This document shows, in pieces, positions 51,281-59,987 of a DNA stretch of 64,000 nt (positions within the stretch are counted from its first letter, which is position 1; each line of letters starts with the position of its first letter). Made by a program: the position numbers and the translations under genes. The DNA comes from Streptomyces sp. NBC_01481 (GTDB lineage: Bacteria > Actinomycetota > Actinomycetes > Streptomycetales > Streptomycetaceae), in the NCBI RefSeq assembly GCF_026339995.1, contig NZ_JAPEPT010000001.1, positions 632,501 through 696,500 of the forward strand, in the 5' to 3' direction. Under the pieces are notes generated by a model that worked only from the letters and a program-made list of their open reading frames with translations, did not search any database and was not told the origin of the DNA.

Positions 51281-52680
51281 CGGTACTCCGAAAGCCTGCG
51301 GTTGATGCCGAGTACGGCTCCTGCCGCGCCGAGCACGGCCAGTGCGGCGGCGCCGACCGGCAGCCCGTCCAGCGCGCCGCGCCCGGACGTCGCCGACGCC
51401 GTGAACTCCCGCTGCTCATGGTCGATCGCCCTGCGCAGCGCCGCGTCCACCGTGTCGAAGGACTGGCCCGTCGAGGCCTTCGGGCCGATGATCTGCTGCA
51501 GCGCGCTGTCGTAGTCGCCGCCGTTGTCGGTGGCACGCGCCTTCTTGTGGCGGGTGCGCCACTCGGCGACGGCGTTGGTGGCGTCCGCGACGGGGTCGCG
51601 TCCCTCGGAGTCGTCCGCCAGGTCCTTCGCCGATGTCAGCGTGACGCCGACGGCGTCCATCCGGTTCGTGTAGTTGAATTCGTACTGGTCGTTCTTCCCG
51701 TCCGGGGTGAGGACCGCGCCCCGGGAGACGACCGCCAGATTCTCGTTGGCACGGGCCTGCAGCGCCTGTACCCGCGAGCTGTTGAGGGCTTTCAGGGACT
51801 CCTGGCCGCCCTCCATGGCGTTGTTCAGCTCGGCACGGGCCACCGAGTGACCCACGATCAGCCAGAGCACGACGACCGTCGACGCGGCCGTGGCGGCGAG
51901 CAGCCCGTGGTTGAACATCCGGTTCGTCCGCCGGTAGTTGCGCCGCTGGGCCCAGACGAGCGCTCCGAGCACCAGCACACCCAGTCCGAACGAGACGAAC
52001 GGCCAGTCGCGCGCGTCGTCGTTGTCCTCACCGAGGCGCTTCGTCTCCGCCTGGTAGAGCTTGTCGGCGGCGGGCAGCAGCTCGTTCGACATTTTCAGGT
52101 TGGCGTAGCGCAGATAGGCGCCGCCGAGCGGCAGGCCCTGCCGGTTGTTGGCACGGGCGCGCTCGATCAGGCCCGTGTAGCGGGGCAGCTGCTCGTTGAG
52201 AGCGGCAATCTGGCGGCCCGACTCGGTCGAACTGTCGGTGTTCGCGGCGGCGTTGATGAGCAGCCTGGACGCTGCCGTGATGTCCTTCTCGTACCGCTCA
52301 TGGATCGCGCGAGGCTCTTCGGCACCCGCGAGGAAGCCATTGGCGGCCGCCGCGTCCGCGTCGGCCAGCGAGCGGTGGATGGACGCGGCGTCCGCGCTCA
52401 GCGGCTGACTGCGGCTCACCACATCGTCGGCCGCGGAGGCGCGGTCGGAGATCTCGAACGCGGTGACCGCGCCGAACGCCACGACCAGCGCGGCCAGAAC
52501 GGCCCCGATGATCTGCAGCCGCCCCGGCTCGGTCGTCGCCGCGGTGCGCAGTCGCTCCTTGCCCACAGCCCAGGCGCCACGGTGTGCGGGCGGCTGGATG
52601 GCCGGGCGAGCCGGTGGCTGTGCGGGCGCATGCCCCGGAGCCGACTGGGGCGCGGTGCGCACATTCGGCGGGTATGTCAC
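51277..52680 (-). CDS. glnX: GlnX-like membrane sensor
   Basis: A 467-residue membrane protein with a Pro-rich cytosolic N-terminus and four helices: about 52-75 (LQIIGAVLAALVVAFGAVTA), 224-243 (FVSFGLGVLVLGALVWAQ), 255-276 (LLAATAASTVVVLWLIVGHS) and near the C-terminus (VGAAALAVLGAAGAVLGI). Two extracytoplasmic helical domains sit between helices 1-2 and 3-4; they resemble four-helix chemosensory domains. This is the layout of mycobacterial GlnX. The start is GTG 52680 behind GGGGGAGG. As first gene of the run it probably defines the operon promoter. It has no kinase or output domain of its own. Confidence 0.85.
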   Translation of the reverse strand: MTYPPNVRTAPQSAPGHAPAQPPARPAIQPPAHRGAWAVGKERLRTAATTEPGRLQIIGAVLAALVVAFGAVTAFEISDRASAADDVVSRSQPLSADAASIHRSLADADAAAANGFLAGAEEPRAIHERYEKDITAASRLLINAAANTDSSTESGRQIAALNEQLPRYTGLIERARANNRQGLPLGGAYLRYANLKMSNELLPAADKLYQAETKRLGEDNDDARDWPFVSFGLGVLVLGALVWAQRRNYRRTNRMFNHGLLAATAASTVVVLWLIVGHSVARAELNNAMEGGQESLKALNSSRVQALQARANENLAVVSRGAVLTPDGKNDQYEFNYTNRMDAVGVTLTSAKDLADDSEGRDPVADATNAVAEWRTRHKKARATDNGGDYDSALQQIIGPKASTGQSFDTVDAALRRAIDHEQREFTASATSGRGALDGLPVGAAALAVLGAAGAVLGINRRLSEYR

Positions 52681-52984
52681 GTGACCTCCCCCTCGGTCCC
52701 TGACGTCGGCCCGCCCCCCGGCGGGTCGGGAGACTGCTCCCGGCCAGCAGTATGGCCGGAGTGACCGACATTCACACCAGGATTGACTGGATCTTGTTCC
52801 CATCGCAGCAACCCAGGATCCTGCCAGACCGGTCTCCCCACCATGAATACGCCCCCCGACCTCGATCGGTTCCCGTTGGCGAGGGGTGGACACGGGTGCC
52901 GGACGGGCATGAGTTCAAACCCGTCCGGCGAGTGAGAACAGCCCTGCCCCATTGACCCTGCGCTACACGTAAATTGACCCTGGG
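52681..52984. other. Intergenic region upstream of the sensor-kinase operon
   Basis: Holds the promoter for the leftward glnX-to-FHA run and, at its right edge, the 22-bp tandem repeat at the end of the sugar kinase gene. No hairpin terminator of note and no gene are seen. Confidence 0.5.
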
Positions 52985-52994
52985 CTACGCGTAA
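52951..52994. repeat. 22-bp tandem repeat across the sugar-kinase stop codon
   Basis: ATTGACCCTGCGCTACACGTAA (52951-52972) is followed at once by a second copy with two changes (52973-52994). The second copy contains the kinase stop codon; the first is its non-coding duplicate. Confidence 0.85.
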
Positions 52995-53971
52995 TACGCA
53001 CGCAGCCGGGCACGAGCCTGTGGCGGCGCCCCCACATGGTCGAGCCCCAGCAGGGCCGCGCCGAGCACCGGCGGTGCCGTCACCACCTCGATGACCGCCT
53101 TCGGAGCCCTGGCCGCCAGCAAGATGCCGATCTGCTCGTCCAGTTCCGGATGCCGAGCCGCCAGCACACTGCCGCCCAGCAGCACCGGCACCTCCTCGTC
53201 CAGGAGATCGAGCCGGGCCAGCGCCACCGTGGACAGCGCGACGACCTCCTGTGCCAGCCGGTGCACCAGCGAGCGGGCCACCGGGTCGCCCTCCGCGCTG
53301 GTTCTGAAGAGGACCGGAGTCAGCTCGTGCCTGCGCCCCGAGGGGATGTGCCCCAGGTGCAGTGCCTCTATGAGGGCGTACATCGAGTCGAGTCCGAAGT
53401 GCGCGGGCAGCGTACGGGCCAGGGCCGTCGGCTCGCCCCGCCCGTCCTCCGCCCGCGCCGCGAACCACAGCGCCTCCTCCGCGAGGCCCGCGCCTCCGCC
53501 CCAGTCCCCCGAGATCTTGCCGATCGCCGGGAAGCGCGCGGTGCGGCCGTCCGGCAGCATGCCGACGCAGTTGATTCCCGCGCCGCACACCACCGCGACA
53601 CCGCGCGGCTCGTCGACACCGGCGCGCAGGATCGCGAAGGTGTCGTTGCGGACTTCGGTCGTACGCCCCCAGCCGCGCCGCTGCACCGCCTCGGCCAACT
53701 CCCGTTCCTCCACCGGGAGATCGGCGTTGGCCAGGCAGGCCGAAACATGCGCCACGCCCGTCACGTCCGCCTCGGCCAGTGCCTGGCCGACCGCTTCGGC
53801 GAGGCCGTCGATCGCCGCCTCCACGCCGACCTGTGGCGGCTGGAAGCCACCACCGCGCGCGGCAGCGAGCACGGCGCCATCCCCACCGATCACGGCCACA
53901 TCGGTCTTGCTGTTGCCCGCGTCGATGGCGAGCACACTCGTCTCCGCGGGCCGACGTGCGTTCAGGCCCAC
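52985..53971 (-). CDS. N-acetylglucosamine kinase-like sugar kinase (BadF/BadG family)
   Basis: A 328-residue ASKHA-fold kinase. The phosphate-1 loop is LAIDAGNSKTDVAVIGGDG, the central region VVCGAGINCVGM, and the active-site region GDWGGGAGLAEEALWFAARAEDGRG. Members phosphorylate GlcNAc or related sugars. The GTG start at 53971 overlaps the GH4 gene stop, so it is co-translated with the glycosidase. It probably traps the sugar released by GH4 or by the imported glycoside. Confidence 0.85.
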   Translation of the reverse strand: MGLNARRPAETSVLAIDAGNSKTDVAVIGGDGAVLAAARGGGFQPPQVGVEAAIDGLAEAVGQALAEADVTGVAHVSACLANADLPVEERELAEAVQRRGWGRTTEVRNDTFAILRAGVDEPRGVAVVCGAGINCVGMLPDGRTARFPAIGKISGDWGGGAGLAEEALWFAARAEDGRGEPTALARTLPAHFGLDSMYALIEALHLGHIPSGRRHELTPVLFRTSAEGDPVARSLVHRLAQEVVALSTVALARLDLLDEEVPVLLGGSVLAARHPELDEQIGILLAARAPKAVIEVVTAPPVLGAALLGLDHVGAPPQARARLRAYYA

Positions 53972-55227
53972 GCGAGGTGCTCCCGGTTGTGCGCGATCAG
54001 CTTGTCGGTGAGCGCATCGGCGTACTCGTACTGGCCGATCAGGGGATGAGACAGCAGTGCCTTGAAGACACGGTCGCGGCCGCCGCGCAGGGCAGCCTCC
54101 AGCGCCAGGTCCTCGTACGCCGTGACATGGGTGATCAGCCCGGCGTACAGCGGGTCGAGCTCGGGCACGGGCAGCGGGGTCGCGCCCTGCGCGCCCACGG
54201 CGGCCTGCACCTCGATCACCGCGTCGGCGGGGAGGAAGGACAGGGTGCCGTTGTTGACGGTGTTGACCACCTGATACGGGCTGCCGCCCCCGCCGATGAG
54301 GGAAGCCGCGAGATCCACGGCCGCCTCCGAGTAGAAGGCGCCGCCACGCCTGGCCAGCAGCTCCGGCTTGGTGTCGAGCGCCGGGTCGCCGTACATCTTC
54401 AGCAGCTGTTTCTCCATCTCCGCGACCTCGGCGGCCCGCGAAGGCTTGGTCCTCAGCTCCCGTACGACCTCGTCGTGCGCGTAGAAGTAGCGCAGGTAGT
54501 ACGAGGGGACGACGCCGAGCCGGTCGAGCACCGCGCGCGGCAGACGCAGATCGTCGGCGATCGCGTCACTGTGCTCGGCCAGCAGCTTCGGCAGTACGTC
54601 CGCGCCCTCCGGGCCGCCGAGTCGCACCCCCGTCTCCCACGTCAGGTGGTTCAGGCCCACATGGTTCAAGTGGACGTCGGTGGCGGCGACTTCGAGGAGG
54701 GCCGCGAACCTGCGCTGGAAGCCGATGGCGACATTGCACAGGCCCACAGCCTTGTGGCCGGCCTGCAGCAGCGCCCTGGTCACGATGCCCACCGGGTTGG
54801 TGAAGTCGATGATCCAGGCGTCCGGGTTGGCACGCCGCACCCGCTCGGCGATGTCGAGGACGACCGGGACCGTACGCAGCGCCTTGGCGAGGCCGCCCGC
54901 GCCCGTCGTCTCCTGGCCGACGCAGCCGCACTCCAGCGGCCAGGTCTCGTCCTGGTTGCGGGCCGCCTGACCGCCGACGCGCAGCTGCAGCAGCACCGCG
55001 TCGGCGTCCGCGACGCCCGCGTCGACGTCGGAGGTGGTGACGATCTTCCCGTCGTGGCTCTGCCTGGCGAAGATCCGCCGCGCCAGACCACCGACGAGCT
55101 CCAGCCGGTCGGCCGCCGGGTCGATAAGAACCAGTTCACTGATCGGGAGGGTGTCCCTCAGCCGGGCGAAGCCGTCGATCAACTCAGGGGTATAGGTGGA
55201 TCCGCCACCCACGACTGCGAGCTTCAT
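53962..55227 (-). CDS. GH4-family 6-phospho-beta-glucosidase-like enzyme
   Basis: A 421-residue NAD- and Mn-dependent glycosidase of family GH4. The NAD fold starts the protein (LAVVGGGSTYTPELIDGFAR). Metal/redox motifs are DFTNPVGIVTRALL, GLCNVAIGFQRR (Cys metal ligand) and LNHVGLNHLTW (His). GH4 enzymes oxidise C3 and eliminate the glycosidic bond. The family name implies a 6-phospho substrate, but no PTS gene is present, so the natural substrate may be unphosphorylated (cellobiose or chitobiose-like). It lies in one operon with the ABC importer and kinase. Confidence 0.9.
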   Translation of the reverse strand: MKLAVVGGGSTYTPELIDGFARLRDTLPISELVLIDPAADRLELVGGLARRIFARQSHDGKIVTTSDVDAGVADADAVLLQLRVGGQAARNQDETWPLECGCVGQETTGAGGLAKALRTVPVVLDIAERVRRANPDAWIIDFTNPVGIVTRALLQAGHKAVGLCNVAIGFQRRFAALLEVAATDVHLNHVGLNHLTWETGVRLGGPEGADVLPKLLAEHSDAIADDLRLPRAVLDRLGVVPSYYLRYFYAHDEVVRELRTKPSRAAEVAEMEKQLLKMYGDPALDTKPELLARRGGAFYSEAAVDLAASLIGGGGSPYQVVNTVNNGTLSFLPADAVIEVQAAVGAQGATPLPVPELDPLYAGLITHVTAYEDLALEAALRGGRDRVFKALLSHPLIGQYEYADALTDKLIAHNREHLAWA

Positions 55228-55233
55228 GTGGTT

Positions 55234-56127
55234 CTAGCCCTTCACTCCGGTCAGTGTGACACCCTCGACAAATGCCTTCTGGGCAAAGAAGAAGACGAGG
55301 ATCACGGGGGCCATGACCAGGACGGTCGCGGCCATGGTCAGATTCCAGTCCGTGTGGTGCGCGCCCTTGAACGACTCCAGGCCGTAACTCAGCGTCCAGG
55401 CCGCCGGGTTCTCCGAGGCGTAGATCTGCGGGCCGAAGTAGTCGTTCCAGGCGTAGAAGAACTGGAAGAGCGCTACGGCGGCGATGCCCGGCCTGGCCAT
55501 CGGCAGCACCACCTTGAGCAGGGTGCGCAGTTCGCTGCAGCCGTCGACCTTCGCCGCGTCCAGATACTCATTGGGGATGGTGAGCAGGAACTGGCGCAGC
55601 AGGAAGATCGAGAACGCGTCGCCGAACGCCATCGGGATGATCAGCGGCCACAGCGTGCCCGCCAGGTCGAGCTGCTTCGCCCAGAACAGGTACATCGGGA
55701 TGATGACCACCTGGGGCGGCAGCATCATCATCGAGATGACGAGCATCAGCGCGAGCCTCTGGCCGCGGAAGCGGAACTTGGCGAGGGCGTACGCGACCGG
55801 GATCGAGGACACCACTGTGAGAACGGTGCCGAGCCCCGCGTACAGCAGCGTGTTGCGCCACCACGTCAGAAAGCCCGGAGTGTCCAGCACGCGGCTGTAG
55901 TTGTGCCACTCCCAGGTCTTCGGGATGAGGTCGCGGGTGAGTGCCTGCTGGTCGCTCATCAGCGAGGTGAGGACGACGAAGACGAACGGCAGCACGAAGA
56001 AGAGCGCGGCCGCGACACCCAGGGAGTGCACCGCGATCCAGTGCAGCAGCGTCTTGCGGCGTGCGGTCCGTTCGGCGTCGCCGACGATGCTTGCCGCCCG
56101 GACGGGCTTGTCGAGGATCTGGGTCAT
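55234..56127 (-). CDS. Carbohydrate ABC transporter permease (MalG type)
   Basis: A 297-residue permease with six helices and the EAA loop EYLDAAKVDGCSELRTLLKV ending LPMARPGIAAV, the docking site for the ATPase. It is in the same operon as the MalF-type permease (5-base gap) and GH4. No ATPase gene is present; in Streptomyces the shared ATPase MsiK serves such importers. Confidence 0.92.
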   Translation of the reverse strand: MTQILDKPVRAASIVGDAERTARRKTLLHWIAVHSLGVAAALFFVLPFVFVVLTSLMSDQQALTRDLIPKTWEWHNYSRVLDTPGFLTWWRNTLLYAGLGTVLTVVSSIPVAYALAKFRFRGQRLALMLVISMMMLPPQVVIIPMYLFWAKQLDLAGTLWPLIIPMAFGDAFSIFLLRQFLLTIPNEYLDAAKVDGCSELRTLLKVVLPMARPGIAAVALFQFFYAWNDYFGPQIYASENPAAWTLSYGLESFKGAHHTDWNLTMAATVLVMAPVILVFFFAQKAFVEGVTLTGVKG

Positions 56128-56132
56128 GATGG

Positions 56133-57101
56133 TCAGTCACCCACCTGGACGAGGCCGCCGCGCCTGCGCATCAGGAACGCGGTGAAGACCATGGAGAGCA
56201 CGAACAGGACGAGCGCGATGACGGCCGCGGCACCGTAGTCGAAGCGCTGAAAGCCGACGTTGTAGACGAGCTGCGGCAGCGTCAGGGTCGACTTCTCGGG
56301 GTAACCGGGCTCGAACTGCTGCCCGCTGCCGCCGATGATTCCGGAGGCGACCTTTCCGGCCACCAGCGGCTGTGTGTAGTACTGCATCGTCTGGATCACG
56401 CCCGTGACCACGGCGAACATCACGATCGGCGAGATGTTCGGCAGGGTGACGAAGCGGAAGCGCTGCCAGGCCGAGGCGCCGTCCAGCTCCGCCGCCTCGT
56501 ACTGCTCCTTCGGTACGTCGAGCAGCGCCGCCATGAAGATCACCATCAGGTCGCCGATGCCCCAGAGCGCGAGCGCGGTGAGTGCGGGCTTGGACCAGCC
56601 GGCGTCGGTGAACCAGCCCGGGGTCGGCAGTCCGATCGAGTCGAGGATCGAATTGACCGGTCCCGTACCGGGGTTGAGCAGAAAGACGAAGGCGAGCGTC
56701 GCCGCGACCGGCGGGGCCAGATACGGCAGATAGAACAGGGTCCTGAAGACCCCGGCCCCCGTCTTGATCTTGGTGATGAGCAGTCCGATGCCGAGGCCGA
56801 ACAGGACACGGCAGGTGACCATCACGAGCACCAGCCACAGCGTGTTGCGCAGGGCGGGCCAGAACATGGGGTACTCGCTGAAGACGTACGTCCAGTTGTC
56901 CAGGCCGTTGAAGACGGGGGGCCGGAAGCCGTCGTACTTCATGAAGGAGAAGTAAACGGTCGAGATCAGCGGGTAGGCGAAGAAGACGCTGAAGCCGATC
57001 AGCCACGGTGACATGAAGGCCGCCGTGCGCAGTGCTTGTTTTCTGCGCTTCGCCACAAGGCCAGAGCGCCGGCGCTTCGTCCGCAGCGTGTGCGTAGTCA
57101 C
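56133..57101 (-). CDS. Carbohydrate ABC transporter permease (MalF type)
   Basis: A 322-residue permease with six helices. N-terminal SPWLIGFSVFFAYPLISTVYFSF and the EAA loop EQYEAAELDGASAWQRFRF ending TLPNISPIV mark it as the MalF-type partner. The last extracytoplasmic loop before the final helix is large. It follows the binding-protein gene by 15 bases. Confidence 0.92.
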   Translation of the reverse strand: MTTHTLRTKRRRSGLVAKRRKQALRTAAFMSPWLIGFSVFFAYPLISTVYFSFMKYDGFRPPVFNGLDNWTYVFSEYPMFWPALRNTLWLVLVMVTCRVLFGLGIGLLITKIKTGAGVFRTLFYLPYLAPPVAATLAFVFLLNPGTGPVNSILDSIGLPTPGWFTDAGWSKPALTALALWGIGDLMVIFMAALLDVPKEQYEAAELDGASAWQRFRFVTLPNISPIVMFAVVTGVIQTMQYYTQPLVAGKVASGIIGGSGQQFEPGYPEKSTLTLPQLVYNVGFQRFDYGAAAVIALVLFVLSMVFTAFLMRRRGGLVQVGD

Positions 57102-57116
57102 TGTCTTTCTTCTCTG

Positions 57117-58454
57117 CTACTTCTGCTTGGCGATGTCGGTGTCGATCTGCTTGGCCGTCTTCTCCAGACCGGCCTTCAGGTCGCTCGCCTTTCCGGACTC
57201 GTACTGGTAGCCGAAGTCCTGGAAGGTCACCTGGTACGCGCCGCCGTCGACGTTGGCGGGTGTGGTGTTGGACTTCGGGTGCTGCGCGATGTCGATGAAG
57301 GTCTTGAAGCCCGGGTCGATCGTCAGGTTCGGCGACTTGAGCGCCTCGATCGTGGAGGGCACGTTGTGGATGCCGTTGGCGAAGGCCACCACCGCCTCGG
57401 TGTCCGTGGTCATGTACTTCACCAGCTCCCACGCGGCGTTCTGCTTCTTGCTCGTGGAGGCGATGCCCATGATCGTGCCGGAGAGATAGCCCTTGCCGTA
57501 GTCGGCGACCTGCTCGTCTGCGACGGGCAGCGGCGCGGTGCCGATCTCGAACTTCACCTTCGCGTCCTGGGCCATGCCCAGCCGCCACTCGCCGTCCAGC
57601 TGCATGGCGACCTGACCGGTCTGGAAGGGGTGCTTGGCGCCCCACTCGTCACCGAAGGTGTTGCGGTACTTCTCCAGCTTGGTGAAGCCGCCCAGCTTGT
57701 TGACCAGGCTCTTCTGGAAGGTCAGCATCTTCGAGAACGCCGGGTCCTTGGCGATGTTGGACTTGCCGTCCGCGTCGAAGTAGGTGGGGCCCCACTGCGA
57801 GGCGTAGTGCATGGGGGTCGTCTCGTAGCCGTGGTAGTTCGGCATGAAGCCGAGCTGCTCGTAGCTGTCGCCCTTGGTCTTGGTCAGCTTCTCGGCGACC
57901 TTCTCGAACTCGCTCCAGGTCTTCGGCGGGGCGGCGATCCCGGCGGCCTTGAAGGCGTCCTTGTTGTAGTAGAGGCCGTACGCGTCGTTGAGCAGCGGCA
58001 GCGAGCACTGGTTGCCCGCGAACTGCGTGTAGTCGAGCAGCGGCTTGTGGAAGACCTTGGCCGGGTCGATCTTCGACTTCGCCAGGAAGGGCTTGAGGTC
58101 GACGAAGGCACCGGAGGTGCAGAACTTGCCCACGCTGTCGGTGGTGAAGGAGGAGACCACATCCGGGGCGTTCGAACCGCCCGCCCGCAGCGCCTGGTTG
58201 ATCTTGTCGTCGGTCATATTGCCGACGATCTTGACCTTGATGTTGCTGTGCGCCTTCTCGAAGCGGGAGACGTTCTCCTGGATGGCCTTGACCTCGCTCG
58301 GGGCGCTCCAGCCGTGCCAGAAGGTGATGGTCGTCCTGGCGTTCGGATCGTCGTTGGCCGCGCTGTCGCTCGAGCCCGTACAAGCCGAGGCGAACAGGGA
58401 TATCGCGGCGGTCGCGGCGAGCGCGGCGGCCGTCTTCCGGGTGCGTGTGGACAT
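57117..58454 (-). CDS. Sugar ABC transporter substrate-binding lipoprotein
   Basis: A 445-residue lipoprotein. The lipobox FASAC places the anchor Cys near residue 25. The fold is type I carbohydrate-binding (TITFWHGWSAPSEVKAIQ, VDLKPFLAKSKID, YGLYYNKDAFKAAGI, TGQVAMQLDGEWRLG). It delivers the sugar to the two permeases downstream. The ligand is probably a beta-linked disaccharide, judged by the GH4 enzyme and sugar kinase of the same operon. Confidence 0.92.
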   Translation of the reverse strand: MSTRTRKTAAALAATAAISLFASACTGSSDSAANDDPNARTTITFWHGWSAPSEVKAIQENVSRFEKAHSNIKVKIVGNMTDDKINQALRAGGSNAPDVVSSFTTDSVGKFCTSGAFVDLKPFLAKSKIDPAKVFHKPLLDYTQFAGNQCSLPLLNDAYGLYYNKDAFKAAGIAAPPKTWSEFEKVAEKLTKTKGDSYEQLGFMPNYHGYETTPMHYASQWGPTYFDADGKSNIAKDPAFSKMLTFQKSLVNKLGGFTKLEKYRNTFGDEWGAKHPFQTGQVAMQLDGEWRLGMAQDAKVKFEIGTAPLPVADEQVADYGKGYLSGTIMGIASTSKKQNAAWELVKYMTTDTEAVVAFANGIHNVPSTIEALKSPNLTIDPGFKTFIDIAQHPKSNTTPANVDGGAYQVTFQDFGYQYESGKASDLKAGLEKTAKQIDTDIAKQK

Positions 58455-58524
58455 GGCGGAGTCTCCCTGTGACGGGTCGTGGGCCGGCGGGTCTTTCGGC
58501 AGTTTCGGGCGGGGATCAGCTGGA

Positions 58525-59748
58525 TCAGCGGGAGGTGTCGAAGACTTCGTCGCGCGTGGTGGCCAGGGCGCTCTCCAACGCGCCGCGCAGGACGGGGTGT
58601 TCTCGTACGGAACCGAGTACGAGACGGGGCCGGGGGGCGGCCAGTTCGGTGAGTTCCGCCTGCACGCGTTCGCGCAGCGGCTCCCCGCCGGCGGCGATCA
58701 CATCGCCGGACAGGACGACGAGTTCGGGGTCGAGCACGGCGACCATTGAGGCCAGACCGGTGGCGAGACCGGTCGCGTAGGCGTCGAGCAGCTTGCGGTA
58801 CGGCCCCGAGTCGGCCTCGGCGGCCCGGGCGACGAGAGACGCGGCGACCTCGGCGTGCGGTCCGTGACCGACGCCCTCGACCCCGAACTCGCGCGCCAGC
58901 CGGGGCAGCGCCTGGGCGCCGGCCAGCTCCTGGAAGCCGCCGCTGTTGGCCTTGGTCACCTGCCGCACCAGCGGGGTGCCGGGCACGGGCAGGAAACCGA
59001 CCTCCCCGGCGCCGCCGGTGAAGCCCCGATGGAGGCGCCCGCCGATGACGACGGCGGCGCCGAGGCCCTCCTCGTTCCACAGGAGCACGAAGTTCTCGTG
59101 CCCGTGCGCGGCGCCCAGGCGCTGCTCGGCGACCGCGACCAGGTTGACGTCGTTCTCGTACTCGACGGGCATGGGCAGCACGGCGGCCAGCTCGTCGAGG
59201 AGGGTGGGGGAGTGCCAGCCGGGCAGGTGGGAGGCGTACCGCAGCCGCCCCGTGGACGGGTCGAAGGCACCGGGTGTACCGATGACGAGCCGGTGCACAT
59301 CGGACCGGGTCACCCCGGCGGCCTTCACGGCCCCGTCGAGCGCCTCGGTGACCTGCCGTACGACACTCTCGGCGCGTCGCCCCGGGGTCGGCAGCTCGAA
59401 CTCCCCGACGGTGGCACCGGTGACATCGGCGACGGCGGCGTGAATGCGCTGTGGCGTCACATCGAGCCCGGCGGCGAAGGCGGCGCGCGCGTTGACGGCG
59501 TACAACTGCGCATTGGGCCCGGGCCGTCCCTCGGTGGTCCCGGTGGCGACGACGAGCTCGGCGGATTCGAGCCGCGCGAGCAGCTGCGAGGCGGTGGGCT
59601 TGGAGAGGCCGGTCAGCTTCCCTATCTTGGTGCGCGACAGCGGCCCGTGCTCCAGCAGCAGATCGAGCGCGGCCCGGTCGTTCATGGCGCGCAGTACGCG
59701 CGGTGTACCGGGTGTGGTCCCGGGTGTACCGGGTGTGGTTCCGGCCAC
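58525..59748 (-). CDS. ROK-family transcriptional regulator
   Basis: A 407-residue sugar-responsive regulator. The winged HTH is at residues about 22-70 (LLLEHGPLSRTKIGKLTGLSKPTASQLLARLES). The ROK sugar-binding domain follows (HRLVIGTPGAFDPSTGRL, YENDVNLVAVAEQRLGAAHGHENFV, GGAGEVGFLPVPGTP). The zinc site of typical ROK proteins (GHE and CxCGxxGCxE) is absent: GAGEVGF replaces GAGEVGH and no Cys cluster follows. The first 15 residues are a TPGTPGTTPGTP repeat. The GTG start lies about 50 bases from the palindrome at 59797, which it very probably binds. It heads the sugar operon and is probably its repressor. Confidence 0.9.
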   Translation of the reverse strand: MAGTTPGTPGTTPGTPRVLRAMNDRAALDLLLEHGPLSRTKIGKLTGLSKPTASQLLARLESAELVVATGTTEGRPGPNAQLYAVNARAAFAAGLDVTPQRIHAAVADVTGATVGEFELPTPGRRAESVVRQVTEALDGAVKAAGVTRSDVHRLVIGTPGAFDPSTGRLRYASHLPGWHSPTLLDELAAVLPMPVEYENDVNLVAVAEQRLGAAHGHENFVLLWNEEGLGAAVVIGGRLHRGFTGGAGEVGFLPVPGTPLVRQVTKANSGGFQELAGAQALPRLAREFGVEGVGHGPHAEVAASLVARAAEADSGPYRKLLDAYATGLATGLASMVAVLDPELVVLSGDVIAAGGEPLRERVQAELTELAAPRPRLVLGSVREHPVLRGALESALATTRDEVFDTSR

Positions 59749-59796
59749 GACGGATGCACCTGCCCTTCGACGCTGCGGATGTTCTCAGCGGACTGT

Positions 59797-59811
59797 TAGG
59801 AAAGTTTCCTA
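59797..59811. promoter_or_regulatory. ROK-type palindromic operator
   Basis: TAGGAAAGTTTCCTA is a perfect inverted repeat about one central base. AGGAAA/TTTCCT dyads of this form are typical sites of actinomycete ROK regulators. It lies about 50 bases upstream of the ROK gene and is well placed for autoregulation of the sugar operon. Confidence 0.75.
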
Positions 59812-59936
59812 TTCAGTTGGGAGGAAGGTAAGCCGCGTGTCGGGCGGGAGTCAATGGTCGGGGCGGCCTAGGCAACCAAAGCGTTACGTGGGCGGGTCGC
59901 GGGGCCAGGTAGAGGAACCGGGTTCACTGACGCGGA

Positions 59937-59980
59937 CACGGGAACGGGCCCCTGTCGAGTGGCAGGGGCCCGTTCCCGTG
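59937..59980 (-). terminator. Terminator of the MscS-like gene
   Basis: An 18-bp perfect stem (CACGGGAACGGGCCCCTG and its complement) with an 8-base loop, only 7 bases from the channel gene stop. It is the longest perfect hairpin I see in the window. Confidence 0.85.
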
Positions 59981-59987
59981 CGTCGTC

